Shown here piece by piece: positions 1 to 11,226 of a DNA stretch of 64,000 nt (position 1 is the stretch's first letter; every line of letters begins with the position of its first letter). This stretch comes from Pelomyxa schiedti (taxonomy: Eukaryota > Evosea > Pelobiontida > Pelomyxidae), in NCBI GenBank assembly GCA_020536535.1, contig JAHLWZ010000800.1:1-64000 (forward strand), written 5' to 3'. A program made the translations under genes and the position numbers. Below the pieces are notes generated by a model. The model did no database searches, was not told where the DNA came from, and saw only the letters and a program-made list of their open reading frames with translations.

Positions 1-592
1 CCACCCTGGGCCTCATTTTTAAGATGAGGCCGCTGCTTGACAGAAGTGCAGTTGTGGCCTGAGGCAGTTTAGTAATGAATGACTTGAAAATTTTAGGTGT
101 GTACCTCACGATTTAAGCAACGAAGAGTTCTTAGAATGCGGAGGGTTTTCATAAGCACTTCATCGATTTCTGTTTTTCCATTGGGTAGGGCAGAAAAAAA
201 AAGGGAAAGGACTGTTACCACTGGAGCAAAGTGAAGTGAAAGTCTGAAGAAGCCCTGGGGTCTGTTGTAAGTCGTTATAAAGATGTGAAGCAAAACACGA
301 ATCACCTTTTGCAAGTAAAACTGCAGAGGGCACTGAGTGACGAATCAACTTGAGAAGGATGTCGAGGGTGGGAGAAGTTCCACATACCACACGAATTTCT
401 TTTTCGTCAGGCAACTAGCGTCACACTTTCACGTTCCGATCAAAATCAACAAAGAGACCGAGAAAAAAAAAAACCCCAAAACAAGAAAAAAGAAAAAAAA
501 AAGATCCAACGAGACACACGTCCCCTGCTCAGTCGCCACTCCGAAGAAACTAAAAAAAAACAACACAAGATCTCACAATACAAAACAAACAC
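1..592. other. Left-edge non-coding stretch, upstream of AP-3 beta
   Basis: No convincing coding exon was found on either strand here. The last 150 bases before the AP-3 beta start are A-rich with several A runs, which resembles the 5' leaders of other genes in this window. The first 300 bases could hold the end of a neighbouring gene outside the window, but nothing recognisable supports this. Confidence 0.4.
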
Positions 593-3500
593 ATGTCGCG
601 TATTGGCAACACCAGTATCAGTAGCGATAGCTACAACAACAGCAACTTTGGGGGCGGCGGTGGAGGAAGCAACAACTTTAGTAGTTCGTCGTCTTCATCC
701 TCATCTTCGTCGGCCGCGGGAGGGGGATACAACACTTCCGATGCGCTGCCTCCCGGTTCGCCGGTGGTGCCATCGCCGCCCCTGGGATCGTCGTCTGTGG
801 CAACAACTGCGGCGAACGCGGCGGCCACGATCATGTCCACAACCGAGGACGTTATGACCAGGATGGGGTTGGACGACAAGCGTTTCTTCGAGGACACTGC
901 AAACGTTGCAGCCAAGTTGGCAGAGGTGCGTGTTATGCTGGACTCGAACAATGAGAAAGACAAACTCCTCAGCCTCAAGAGGCTTATGGCTGTATGTTTC
1001 GTCGCTCAAAACAACTACAACTAACCTATGTAATTTTACACTCAATATATTTCTGACAAACAAAATCGGTAGATGATGTCAAAAGGAAGAGATGTCTCTT
1101 CCGTGTTCCCTGACGTTGTTAAAAACGTCATCTCCCCCAACATTGAGATTCGCAAGCTTGTGTACATGTACTTGGTCCACTATGCTGAGCTAGAACCACA
1201 AAAAGCATTGCTTGCAATCAACAGTCTGCAGAAAGCTCAGGCAGATCCAAACCAACTTCTACGGTTTACACTCTCTTTGCCTTTCTTTACTTTCTAACAT
1301 TATTTAGGGCATCCTCTCTTCGCTCTATGTCGAGCATCCGTGTTAGAGATATCACCCAACTTATTGTAATCTCTGTGAGCAAGTCTGTCAAAGATTCTTC
1401 ACCGTTTGTACGCAAAGCCGCAGCCCACGCAATTCCCAAGATATTACGGCAAGTCTACTCTTTGTCACCTAAACTCACTCAGTCTTTCAGATTGGATCCC
1501 AGGCAAATTGATCAATGCATCGAAATGGTGGCTATTCTCATGAAAGATCCTGCTGTTATGGTCATTGGTTCTGCTGTTCAGGTTTTCACCTTCAATTGCC
1601 AGTGCAAGCAGCAAACACTTTCTTCAGGCATTCCTTGAAGTGTGCCCAAATAACTACGATCTTTTCCACCTTGAGTACCGCCGTATATGCCATGTGCTTC
1701 CTGATGTTGACGAATGGGGACAAGTATACACTAATTTTGGTTAAATATAGTCTGAGCATCATGTTAGGTTGCCATACTGACACTTCTGTTGAGATATGGG
1801 CGAACGCAATTTGTGGATCCATCCCCTGAAAAGCATCGTAAAGTCAAGTACTCGAAATTAAAAAAAAAATGGGAGGAAAGTAACATTTATTTTTTCTCAG
1901 GCCTGCAGTGCCCGAAGGTGCTGAAACTGCCGCTGCCGAATCTGCTGCTGCCGAACCCGCTGAAGAGGAATATGAAGATTGGGAAATGGACCCTGACCAC
2001 CGTTTAATGTTGACATGCTCTTCCCCATTATTCCAATCCAGAAATTCTGCGGTTTTTCCTTTTTCTCCCTGAGATTGTCTCTTACTGAAAGCTAGGTTGT
2101 CATGGCAACATGCTTGCTTCACTTTTACATGGCTCCGTCCAATGAGCTCCATCGTGTCGCCAAAGCCATGATTCGATTACTCCATACTAACAGAGAAACC
2201 ACTTTCATAGTACTTACTAATATTGCTACAATGGCCAACAGTCGCCCTGTATGCGTAAACTTCATGTGTTTTTGTTGACACATAATAGAGTCTCTTTGCC
2301 GATCACTTCATTGAATTCTTTGTTAAAAGCGGGGAGCCGCTTGTTGTAAAGAACCTCAAGCTAGATATTCTGACTCACCTCGCAAATGAAGGCAACATTG
2401 CAAGGATTCTGCGCGAATTTAAAGAATATGTCAAGGATGAAAACAAAGTCTTCGTCGCCAATACTATTCAAGCAATCGGGAGGTAATATTTACCTTGCCA
2501 TCGTCCCTTTGGTGACATTACTAGGTGTGCGACATCGATTGTAGAAGTGTCGGAGATATGTCAGCAGCACCTAATGCAATTGATAGCCAGCCCAAGTGAG
2601 GAAGTGGTAGCTGAAAGTGTCGTTGTCTTAAAGAAATTGCTGCAGCTCAATGAACAACAAACAAAAACAAGTGCAGAACAGCAAGAGGAGGTAATGCAGA
2701 CTCATCGAGGAATATCTCATGGAAACTCTTCCTTATAGGATTCAAATCGAGATCGCCGTGTCATCAAGCACCTTGCCCGTCTCCTCAAGACTGTAACAGT
2801 ATGTAGAGAAGTACCAAACAAAGAAGTTTGAAAAATACACAACAGGCACCCCATGCAAGAGCGTCCATTGTGTGGGTGATAGGTGAATATAATAAATCTA
2901 TCCCGCAGTATGCCCCAGACATTTTGCGAGAATTAGCAAAAACCTTTGCTGATGAGGCATGACTCCAATTTCAGCATCTCCACTGTGACTCTCTCCACAG
3001 GAAACAATTGTGAAGTTACAAATTCTGACCCTTGGGGCAAAGTTGTTCCTGTCAAATGCTGCTCAAACAGAACAAATTTTCAAGTATCTTCTTCAGCTTG
3101 CCAAATATGACCAAAGCTATGATATCAGGCATATAGCATCAGAATCATCTCTCTTTCTTATTCCCAAATAGAGACAGGGGCCGAGTTATGCGTCAGATTC
3201 TTTTCACTGGGACACCAGAACAAATTCACAATGCTTGTGCGCGTCTTTTCCTTACAAAAAAGCCTGTACCTGTGCTTTCCACAGCATCAGATGGTATTCT
3301 TTCTTTTCACTTTGTTTGATGAAAATAACTTAGCCTACAGGTAGAAACCATTATGCCTTAGGCACTTTGTCGCACCTTCTCAACGAAAGCGTCCCCGGCT
3401 ACGAGCCAATTCCTGACTTCCCTGAAGTATTTCGTTTGCCCTTTAAGCAATTTATTCATTTCGAAAGGTGGCTCCTGCAACTCTCAGGGGAGCTGCCGTT

Positions 3501-5006
3501 GTAGATGTGCCAGCTGACAAAACAAAATGGAGTGAGCTTCTGGATGAACCTCATGATGGTGATGCCTGGGATGAAGGAGGGTATGTGCCTCTTTACCCCC
3601 TTTTTTTTTCTTAACCTGGCTAACAGTGATGATGGATGGGGTGTGGAGGATGACAAAAAGCCTGCAGACGACGATGGGTGGGGAACTGATGAGGAGGAAG
3701 AACAAGAGGAGGAGGAAGAGGAGGAGGAAGAAGAGGAAGAAGAGGAGGAGGAGGAGGAGGAAGAGGAAGATGAATGGGGAAATATCATCACCAAACCCGC
3801 CAAACCCAAGCCAACTAAGTACAAGAAAATAAGTAAAGCGAAACCAGCACCGAAAGTTACTCCAGCCCCTGTTTCGGTGAGCCCAGTAATAACAGCAACT
3901 TCATCATCCACAACCACAACCACAACCACACCCACCACAAACACATCAGAAGAAGCAAACGGTAACGTTCACTTTCTTTCTACCTGTATTAATGTCTTCC
4001 TAGAAACTCTGCCGGAACCAACCCAAGCTTCTGCTTCTGACTCAACCTCTGCCCCTGTCCCCATCCCGGTCTCCACTGAAGTAAACTTCTCACAATTTTC
4101 ACGAACTTGAAAATAATAGCACCACTGTAGGTAGTCAAGTCCTGTGCTGTTTATTCTGGTCCAGAAGTATCTGAAAAAACACCTGTCACTATAGTAGGAG
4201 ACACTTCAGATATTACTGTGGACTTCTGTATAGCTCGTAGACCTTCTCCAAAGGGCCCTAATGTTAGCACTATCCGATTGTTCGTTAAGAATGAAAAATC
4301 GGATGCGCCCGTATCACACTTGTCTCTGGGCAATATGGTACTTTCTTGAATGATACTTTAGCCAGTAACAGTTTTTAGATTGAGGACGACGGGAGCAAAA
4401 TGTTGGATAGTCCCACCATAACAGAAATTCCGGCTGGAGGCACAGCGGAATGCGACCTGCAAGTATCCTTTGGTTCTCCGTCATCTATAAGTTTTGATGT
4501 CGAGTATGCAGTAAATTTGTATTATGAAGTGTAACCCTACAAAGGTGTTCACTGGGGAAAATTCCGGTCTGTATATCACCTCAAATGGGGGATTTGATAA
4601 GGCCCCTAGTTTTAAGTGAGCAGGATTTGCAAGAAGTACCCAGTACGTGGTAATACTGGGAATTAAGTAAATCTAAGAATGTAATACAGAAAAGCTTGAA
4701 TCTCTGGAAAAGAGTGAACTGCCTCCACCCAAGGCAGCAAACTTAATAGAGGCCATCCAGGTTTCGCTTTTGTTTCCTGGGGGGAGGTTTGCCAGGTGTT
4801 CCTTTACTGAAACCTTTCAGACATTTGCTTATATCGGATATGTGGATTCACCGCCAACCGGCATGACAGCACTGTTTTGCGGTGCCTTTGTATTCAACTC
4901 GGAACCAGTGTTCATTGTAGTTGGAAGTACAGTTTGTGTCTACACCAAAAACCGACAAAACCTGGACGCCCTCTCCAAGGAACTCAACACCCACCTCAGT
5001 TTCTAA
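593..5006 (+). CDS. AP3B: AP-3 complex subunit beta (beta-adaptin family)
   Basis: This is the large beta subunit of the AP-3 adaptor, which sorts cargo from endosome or Golgi to lysosome-related organelles. A Ser/Gly-rich head (residues 1-70) precedes the adaptin trunk. The exon from 1073 reads KGRDVSSVFPDVVKNV, a block typical of AP-3 beta. Later exons give the trunk pieces GSAVQAFLEVCP and DVDEWGQ, then LLRYGRTQFVDP. An acidic hinge with a long Glu run (about 3690-3770) and Ser/Thr/Pro linkers lead to a C-terminal ear-like region ending at the TAA at 5004-5006. More than ten introns are present, for example 992-1072 (81 nt) and 1582-1627 (46 nt). The start is the ATG at 593 behind an A-rich leader. 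Family assignment is firm; several exon edges between 2000 and 4800 are approximate. Confidence 0.9.
3690..3772 (+). repeat. GAG/GAA tract encoding poly-Glu hinge of AP-3 beta
   Basis: This is a purine-only tract of GAG and GAA codons within the AP-3 beta gene. It encodes about 25 consecutive acidic residues between trunk and ear. Acidic, Ser-rich hinges are normal in AP-3 beta, so the tract is coding rather than a free microsatellite. It may vary in length between strains. Confidence 0.85.
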
Positions 5007-5189
5007 GCCTACAACACACCCCTATACACCACCCTATGACACTTCGGAAGCATTAAAAAGTATTTTCCCTCAACTTGTGTGTTCCGTGGTTTTTCCCTGT
5101 GCCCTCGAAAAACGTTCCGCCAAATCCGTGATCTTTTCCCACTTTTTTCCTTTTTTCCCAGGGACTGTGTGCCGTTGTTCGACTCCAAG

Positions 5190-8100
5190 ATGCACTCCGC
5201 GGCGCCCCCGTCCGACGAGTGCATCACCGTGTGTGGTGTTTGCCTTGGGGTGTATTGTGACCCAGTGTACCTGTAATGCGGCCACACAGTCTGCCGCAAA
5301 TGCGCTTGTGAAACTCTCGTGGCCTACTCCATCCTCTCGTCTCGATCATCGGGCACGCAGCGTCATCAACATAAGGGAGGAGGAGGCACGCTACCGGGGC
5401 GGCAGACACAGGCTCATGCAACTGCCTCCGCGGTGGCAGCCTGTTCCAGTGTCTGTGCCATTGGCACCGAGAATGCCATGCGCACCGCGCCGGCTTGCTC
5501 TTGCACTCCTTGTTGTGGCTGTTTGACATGTGTAGGCGGTGGTCGCTATCCAGGTTTCCCTTGTGGTTTTCATTTAATCTTTATGCATTGGGAAAATAAG
5601 CCTAATTAAACACCCCTGTGTGTTCTTGGGTTTATCTCTCCTCTACCTGCAGTTTCTCTGACCTTTTTTCCCAAAATACAAAGTGGAAATCAGGTGCCCG
5701 TTCCGGTGCTCCAGGTTGACAACGTTGACAACTATTTCAGGTGACAACTTGAAACCAGACACTGCGGCAATGGCCCTAATTGAAAAGAGAAAAGCTGAAT
5801 CCGTGTGTTCCATTTCTATGTCCGCAGAAAGCCCTGAGATATATAACAAACAAACAACACAAAAAGACCAAAATGACACTTTGTGAGGCACAGTACTGCT
5901 GTGAGGAACCCACAAGTTCACCATCACCTGCCATTTGCAGGTGCTCCTCTTGTCATGATATGCTGTTCTGTGGACCTTGCTTCACCCAGCAGCACCAAAG
6001 GGGTGCCTACAGAACTCACAAGGTCTATTGATATTATGTACATTTTGGGTTTTTAGCTTACAAACGCCTAAGGCAACTGAATTTCCACAAGGCACAACAC
6101 AAACCCGTCAGGCAACAGCAACAATATGTGCCCTGCATAACAAGGAACGGGAGCTGATGTGCTCATGTGGTGAGCCGATCTGCTGTTTGTGTGAGAAGTC
6201 AAAGAATCACAGTGGTCACACAAACATACCTTTGGTTGACAGCATTCTCCAGAAAGTCTCAGAGCTAAAAGGTGGGCGTGGAGATTTATCTCACATCATT
6301 AATTGAGTTGGGCACATGCTTATCATTTGATACTAAATCCCAAAAAGGATTCCTCATGGACCTAGATGACATTTCTACCAAAGAAGTTGATGCGATTTCG
6401 AAAATAAGTGAAGAGAAATTGTTGGTATCCAAGGTACTCCTTGTTTCCCAAAAGCTTCAATTAACCTATTGCTGTGAAAACGGCAGAGGCTAGTTGAGGG
6501 CAATACGTCAATTCTTGTCAATTTGCAGGCAATCCAAGTCGCGGCTGAGAGCAGGTGCAAGGAGCTCAATGACTTGTCACAGGCGATCTCTGCTTCGATG
6601 AGTACTAATTACTCCATTCAAACAAAACGGAAGCTTTAAAATGGAGCGCGGGAGAAAGAGGGAGTGGAGACACAATAATAAAAAAAGACACCAAAACGCG
6701 CTCTAATCCATCCATTCACAGCACGCAACCTGGAAGTACAATCCAACGCATTAGAGGCAGTGCTGCAGAACCTCCAAGGGTTGATGACAAAAGTAAAGGA
6801 CATTATTGAACAAGGTGACCCTCTGAATGTCATTCAATCGCACTCGGTCCTCTCTGCCTTCCTCTCTGAGAAAGCATCATTATTGGTACCAAACACAAAG
6901 ACTTCTAGCAAGTGATCACAACAAATAGGATAAGCGCAGACTTGAACCATGTGAACAAGCCAAAGCAATCGTGTTCACGATTGGACCAACTGACGACGTG
7001 ATTGGAATGATCAAAAAATATGGAGCAGTGAGCAAAGGGAGGCTCCCAAACCCACCAAGTGGAGGGAGGGCACCAGTGTGCACGAGGAAATCAGATACAA
7101 TCATCACAGTGCAGTGGGAACCACCATCACCCCACGATGAACAGATGGATATTGAGCAAGTGGTGGGCTACAATGTATTGGTGTCACCCTCATCCAATCA
7201 CACAGCTTCAGCTTCCCTGCCAGAAACAACAACAACAACAAGTCCTCCTTCCTCTTTGTCACCATCAACACTGAAAACAACAGGAGGGGGTGCAAGGGAT
7301 GGTGTGAGAGGGCCTCTGGAGGCAGTGACAACGGTGGCACTGTTTGAAGTGAAGGGGAAGGAGACAACAAAGTGTGAGGTGACTGTGGAACCAAAGGAGC
7401 TCGCGGTTTCGGTGTGTGCCGTGAGCCTCGTTGGATCATCAGCCCCAACACAGAGTGCCATTGTGGCCACAACACCACCAACGAGGGAGGTTGAGGTGTT
7501 TGTGTGGGGTGCTGCTGGCGGCGGGAATGGTGGCAACAGCATGGCGGGGGGCCCAGGGGGGTTCTCAACAGCCAGGATGGTGCTCAAGACCGGGACGCGG
7601 CTCACGATCGTGGTGGGCCAGGGAGGCGCCGGAAATTGCTCTGGATCCGGAACAGCGACAAGGAAATCATTTGGTGGTGGTGGAAGTGGCGGGAAAACCA
7701 CAAACTGGTGCGGGGCAGGGGGAGGGGGCTGCAGCGCCGTGATGTTCGACGGGGTGCCCCTGGTGGTGGCCGGCGGCGGCGGAGGCTCCGCTGTAAACAA
7801 CGGCAGCCATGGGTTTGGGGGAGGCGGGGGCGGCGAGGAAGGGAGCGCGGATGGGGACCAGCGCAAGAGGGCAACACAGAACTCGCCTGGTGGCTGGGGT
7901 GACAGCTCCCCACAGTGCGGCGACAAGTTCCGCGGCGGCGACGGGGCCTACGACCCTGCTAATGACCATGCTGGTGGGGGAGGTGGAGGCGGCCTGTACG
8001 GGGGCGGCGGCGGCCACACATACAGTCAGAAGGACAGCGGAGGCGGCGGGGGCAGCGGGTTCGCCATGGCGCCTACTGGCACCACGGGAGTACGCGGGGT

Positions 8101-8380
8101 GTGCTCCTGCGTCGCGGCGGTGCTGAGCTCGCGCACGGTGTGCGGGCAGCGCGCCACCGCGACCAACGCGGCCACTACGCCGCCCGAGAAAGCCAACGAG
8201 CACTACCGAGGCGGAGCCGGCGCCTGCGCCGCCCCTGCGAGCGGCCAGACCGTAGACGGCAACCACGGCCTGGTGGTTGTCCTCGTCGGGGACTCTTCGT
8301 CGCCCCCGGGGGACAAGCATGAGCCCACCAAGCACGTGTTCGAATACACTGGCCAGAACCAGGACCTCCTCATCCCCTAA
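5190..8380 (+). CDS. TRIM-like protein: RING, two B-boxes, coiled coil, FN3, glycine-rich domain
   Basis: A predicted multi-domain E3 ligase. The first exon from the ATG at 5190 carries a RING start (CGVC, then CGHTVCRKC) with a TAA codon at 5274-5276 between the zinc ligands. An atypical Cys-rich stretch (CSCTPC, near 5497-5514) may supply the last ligand pair. The next exons give a B-box-like cluster (about 5880-6025) and a clear B-box 2 (CALHNKERELMCSCGEPIC, about 6120-6200), followed by helical exons to about 6950. From about 7080 comes an FN3-like domain (IITVQWEPPSP, then VVGYNVLVS). The last 290 residues are a glycine-rich domain with GGGG clusters and VEVFVWGAAGGG, resembling the ALK/LTK-type Gly_rich family. 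The 3' part is strongly GC-rich. If the TAA is real, the RING-containing product is truncated unless it is read through or edited. Confidence 0.75.
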
Positions 8381-8464
8381 ATTTCACCGTGCTGTTGTCC
8401 TATCAAATTCCAAAACAAACTTTTTTATTCTATTTATTCAAACCCAGGAGGTTTGTTCTCGTGA

Positions 8465-9724
8465 ATGGGAGGGTGCTGTTGCTGCTTCTGTTGTTGTGAT
8501 AGTAACACCAACCCACGCACAAGGTCTGATGGCGGGGGGTGTTGCTGCAAAAGTGGGTGTGGTGGTTGTTACAGTGGGTCCAAATTTGTTGCGCAGTTCG
8601 GCCCCTGTGCCTTGATAACGTACGTGACGTGACAGGACTTATTTTGTTGCCGTGTAGTGTTTTTGTTTCTTGACTGTTATTGTGTAGTGGATAATGGCCA
8701 ATATATTTTGTCCAAACGACAGGGGTGCTGCAATGGGACTTGGTGCAGAATTTGCCTTTCAGTGTGCTGTGGAGAGAGGCCTTGACTTGGCTCTGGTTGA
8801 TATTGTGGCAATGGACGAGATAGTTCACAGGATTCATGCCACTTCTCCATCCACTCACGTAATTCTGCCTCCATCCCTCCCGCGTCGGCGTTCTTCATTG
8901 CTCACTCAAAGTTGGATGGCATCATCATCCAGGTGGTGACAATCCAGGGTGACCTGACTGATGTGCAGTTTGTGCAACACATATTTGAAGTCACTGACAC
9001 TATTGATGTGGGGCTCCTTGTTTGCAATGCGGGCGTTAGCAACATGGGGAAGTTTCTGGACAAAGAGATATCCACGCACCTCAGGGTAGTTGACCTCAAT
9101 ACCAGATCACCATTGATGCTGGCCCATCACTTTGGGCGAAAAATGGTTGGCAGGGGTCGAGGTTTTTCCCTATCACCTCATATGTTATCACTCTAATTAC
9201 TTTTGGAATAGGAGGCATCATATTGCTATCGTCATGTTCTGCACTTCGCGGAGCTCCCTTTGTTGCCAATTATGCCGCCACGAAAGCCTACAACATGATT
9301 CTAGCAGAAAGTTTGTGGGGTGAACTAGGCCCATACGGGGTCCATGTAACTGCCTGCCTCCCAGGTGAAGTTTCAACCCCCGGGCTCCAGGCATACAACC
9401 CAAGGTCCAACTCACATTCTAGCAGTATGCTATCATTCCGAGGTCCCATCCCCTTACTATCTTCTCATCTTCCATGCAGCCCCAGCGCCGGTTGTGAGGG
9501 AAACGCTGGATGGACTTTACGCACATGAAACCAGGGTTATTCCAGGCGGGTTCACCAAATTTGCCATGTGCTTTCTTGGGTGCTGTTGCTCCCGCGGCTC
9601 AGCAATAAACATGGTTCGCTCTCAGATGATTGCCACGTATCCTGCAACAAGCACCTCCTCAACCACATCAAGCCCCACAACATCCACCTCCTTGTTGAAT
9701 CAAGAGGACATAGACCCTCCTTGA
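8465..9724 (+). CDS. Short-chain dehydrogenase/reductase with Cys-rich, probably lipidated N terminus
   Basis: A classical SDR oxidoreductase. Exon 1 (8465-8619) starts MGGCCCCFCCCD, a Gly-2 N-myristoylation-like start with 12 cysteines in the first 38 residues that could be palmitoylated. A 103-nt intron (8620-8722) splits the cofactor loop, which reads TGAAMGLG across the junction (TGxxxGxG). The NAG motif (CNAGVSN), the catalytic Ser (LLSSCSALRG) and YAATK (YxxxK) follow in order, then PGEVSTPG, the usual site after the active centre. A second Cys cluster (CFLGCCCSRG) lies near the C terminus, before a Ser/Thr-rich tail. The start at 8465 is chosen because it is the only ATG that supplies the nucleotide-binding strand (CALIT). 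Substrate is unknown; hydroxysteroid- or ketoacyl-type SDRs are the nearest style. Confidence 0.85.
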
Positions 9725-9891
9725 TTACCACGTGGAAAAAGGCCACACTGGTATCTTGATTGTAACAACGCCTCAAATGCCCAAGAAGAAATTTCAAATC
9801 CAGGGATTTTTTTTTCTTTTTTTTTTTCTGTTTTTTGTAGACAATAAAGATAGACAGAGGATGGGTGATAGAACATAATAGTTTGAGGTGA

Positions 9892-11055
9892 TCAGTGGAT
9901 CCAACCCTTGTCGTGGCCGTCAGCCATTTGCGGCTCCAAAAATCCACGGAATTCATAGGGAGGATCAGCAAGCCACCTGGCGCCATACCCTTCGGCGTTC
10001 CTCACTTCGTAAATCACAATGTTGTGCGGCAGTTGGTGAATGTTAAGCCATGCGGTATTCGCGAGAATTCGTCTGAGTGCATCCAGGGCCATCTGGTTTT
10101 TCTTCTCCTCAGTGCCGGAAAGCCCGTCACCCCACCATCCATCTCGCGATCGTTGGCAATGCTTGCTCAGAGCACGACCAATCACTGTAAGCTTATTGCT
10201 CGATTTGCCGTCGTCCTCCTCCGCATTCAGCTGGCAGCAGGATTGAATAAGAACCTCGATCGGCGGAGGCAGCTTGTTGGCCGTTCCAACAGTCCGGCGA
10301 ACTCCCAGGAGTCTCATCACCCCCGGCATTCCAAGTGAGGCAAACAGGGACCGGACGGCGTCCACAGTAGGGTGAGCAACCGCGTCTCTCACTGCAGGTG
10401 TGAGTGAGTCTAGGTGCCTCTTAACAGCCGAAGCATCATCCTCCTGCACCAAGAACATCTTCATCGTCTTGAAGGTGATCGGGAAAATCCCAGTGGTACT
10501 CCACAGTGTCAGTCTCATTGCAATTTCTTTCTCGAGAGGTCCTCTCGCCGCTGGAGTGGTGCATTCCGGCCCAGGAGGCCACATCGTATCCGGAAAAGGG
10601 GGGATTCCTTCAACTATTCTGCCGGTGCAATCCTCTGGGTGCTCCAAGAAGTGCACAATCTTGGGGCACAGAGGGAATAGTATTTCTGTCAGAGCCTGGA
10701 GCCCCACAACATCCTTCCATTCCGGTAGGTCCAGAAGCTTCGCCGAAAGCCGGGCCACTTCGGAAGGCGGGAGAATGATAGGAGCCACTTCGGCGATTGA
10801 CGCGAGGGCTCCGGCGGCATCAACAATCGGGCGCAGCGCCAGTACCTTGGCGAGGAGATCCGTAGCGGAAGCCTGCTGCTGCGGGGTCATAGTGGCGCCA
10901 GTCACAGATCCCGAGATCTCGATCGCTGTGTTCAGCAGCGCCATAGCCGCGTTCGACAGAGAAAAAGTTGGAGATTGAGGCTCCAACGGCGTACTGCTCG
11001 CAGTTGTGGACGTTGATGCCGTTGTCGTAGCCGCAGCACTCGATGTTGACGCCAT
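9892..11055 (-). CDS. Unrecognised 387-aa protein with conserved-looking C-terminal block
   Basis: A single-exon gene of 387 residues that I cannot assign to a named family. A Ser/Thr/Ala-rich head (residues 1-30) is followed by mostly helical sequence. The last 80 residues look like a defined domain: LPHNIVIYEVRNAEGYGARW, then FRGFLEPQMADGH, then GWIH. It is divergently arranged with the vWA-like gene that starts at 11227. Both begin with Ala/Ser/Thr-rich low complexity and then an Ala/Leu-rich helical segment (LLAKVLALRPIVDAAG here, ALAALAEITFITAEEV there), so an old relationship is possible but unproven. No signal peptide or membrane helix was seen. Confidence 0.75.
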   Translation of the reverse strand: MASTSSAAATTTASTSTTASSTPLEPQSPTFSLSNAAMALLNTAIEISGSVTGATMTPQQQASATDLLAKVLALRPIVDAAGALASIAEVAPIILPPSEVARLSAKLLDLPEWKDVVGLQALTEILFPLCPKIVHFLEHPEDCTGRIVEGIPPFPDTMWPPGPECTTPAARGPLEKEIAMRLTLWSTTGIFPITFKTMKMFLVQEDDASAVKRHLDSLTPAVRDAVAHPTVDAVRSLFASLGMPGVMRLLGVRRTVGTANKLPPPIEVLIQSCCQLNAEEDDGKSSNKLTVIGRALSKHCQRSRDGWWGDGLSGTEEKKNQMALDALRRILANTAWLNIHQLPHNIVIYEVRNAEGYGARWLADPPYEFRGFLEPQMADGHDKGWIH

Positions 11056-11226
11056 TGTATCGTGCCTTGGTTTTTATTTTGTTGTGTTTCGTTTGTTCAA
11101 GGCTTCTTCTTTCTGGCAGGGGAAATCTGACTCCGGGAAGCCAAATCTCGGAAGGGAAAAAAAAACCTCATCAAAGTCGAACGAAGCAGATTTCTTTTTT
11201 GTATAAACAACAAAAAAACAAAGGGG
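11056..11226. promoter_or_regulatory. Divergent promoter region between the 387-aa gene and the vWA-like gene
   Basis: These 171 bases separate two start codons facing away from each other, so they must hold both 5' leaders and the promoters. They are A/T-rich with several A and T runs. No TATA or initiator motif can be assigned with confidence. Confidence 0.5.

Noticed and set aside
1582-1602. A 21-nt intron in AP-3 beta
   Set aside because: It keeps the wrong frame. The 46-nt intron 1582-1627 restores GSAVQAFLEVCP and fits the size of other introns.
5274-5276. Reassignment of TAA/TAG to glutamine in this genome
   Set aside because: Conserved proteins here (AP-3 beta, SPT, permease, acylphosphatase) end naturally at TAA or TAG, and no other conserved Gln position was seen as TAA. 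The single case is better treated locally.
7198-7926. Long Pro/Val-rich open frame on the minus strand
   Set aside because: It is the reverse of the glycine-rich plus-strand domain; GC-rich codons leave the opposite strand open.
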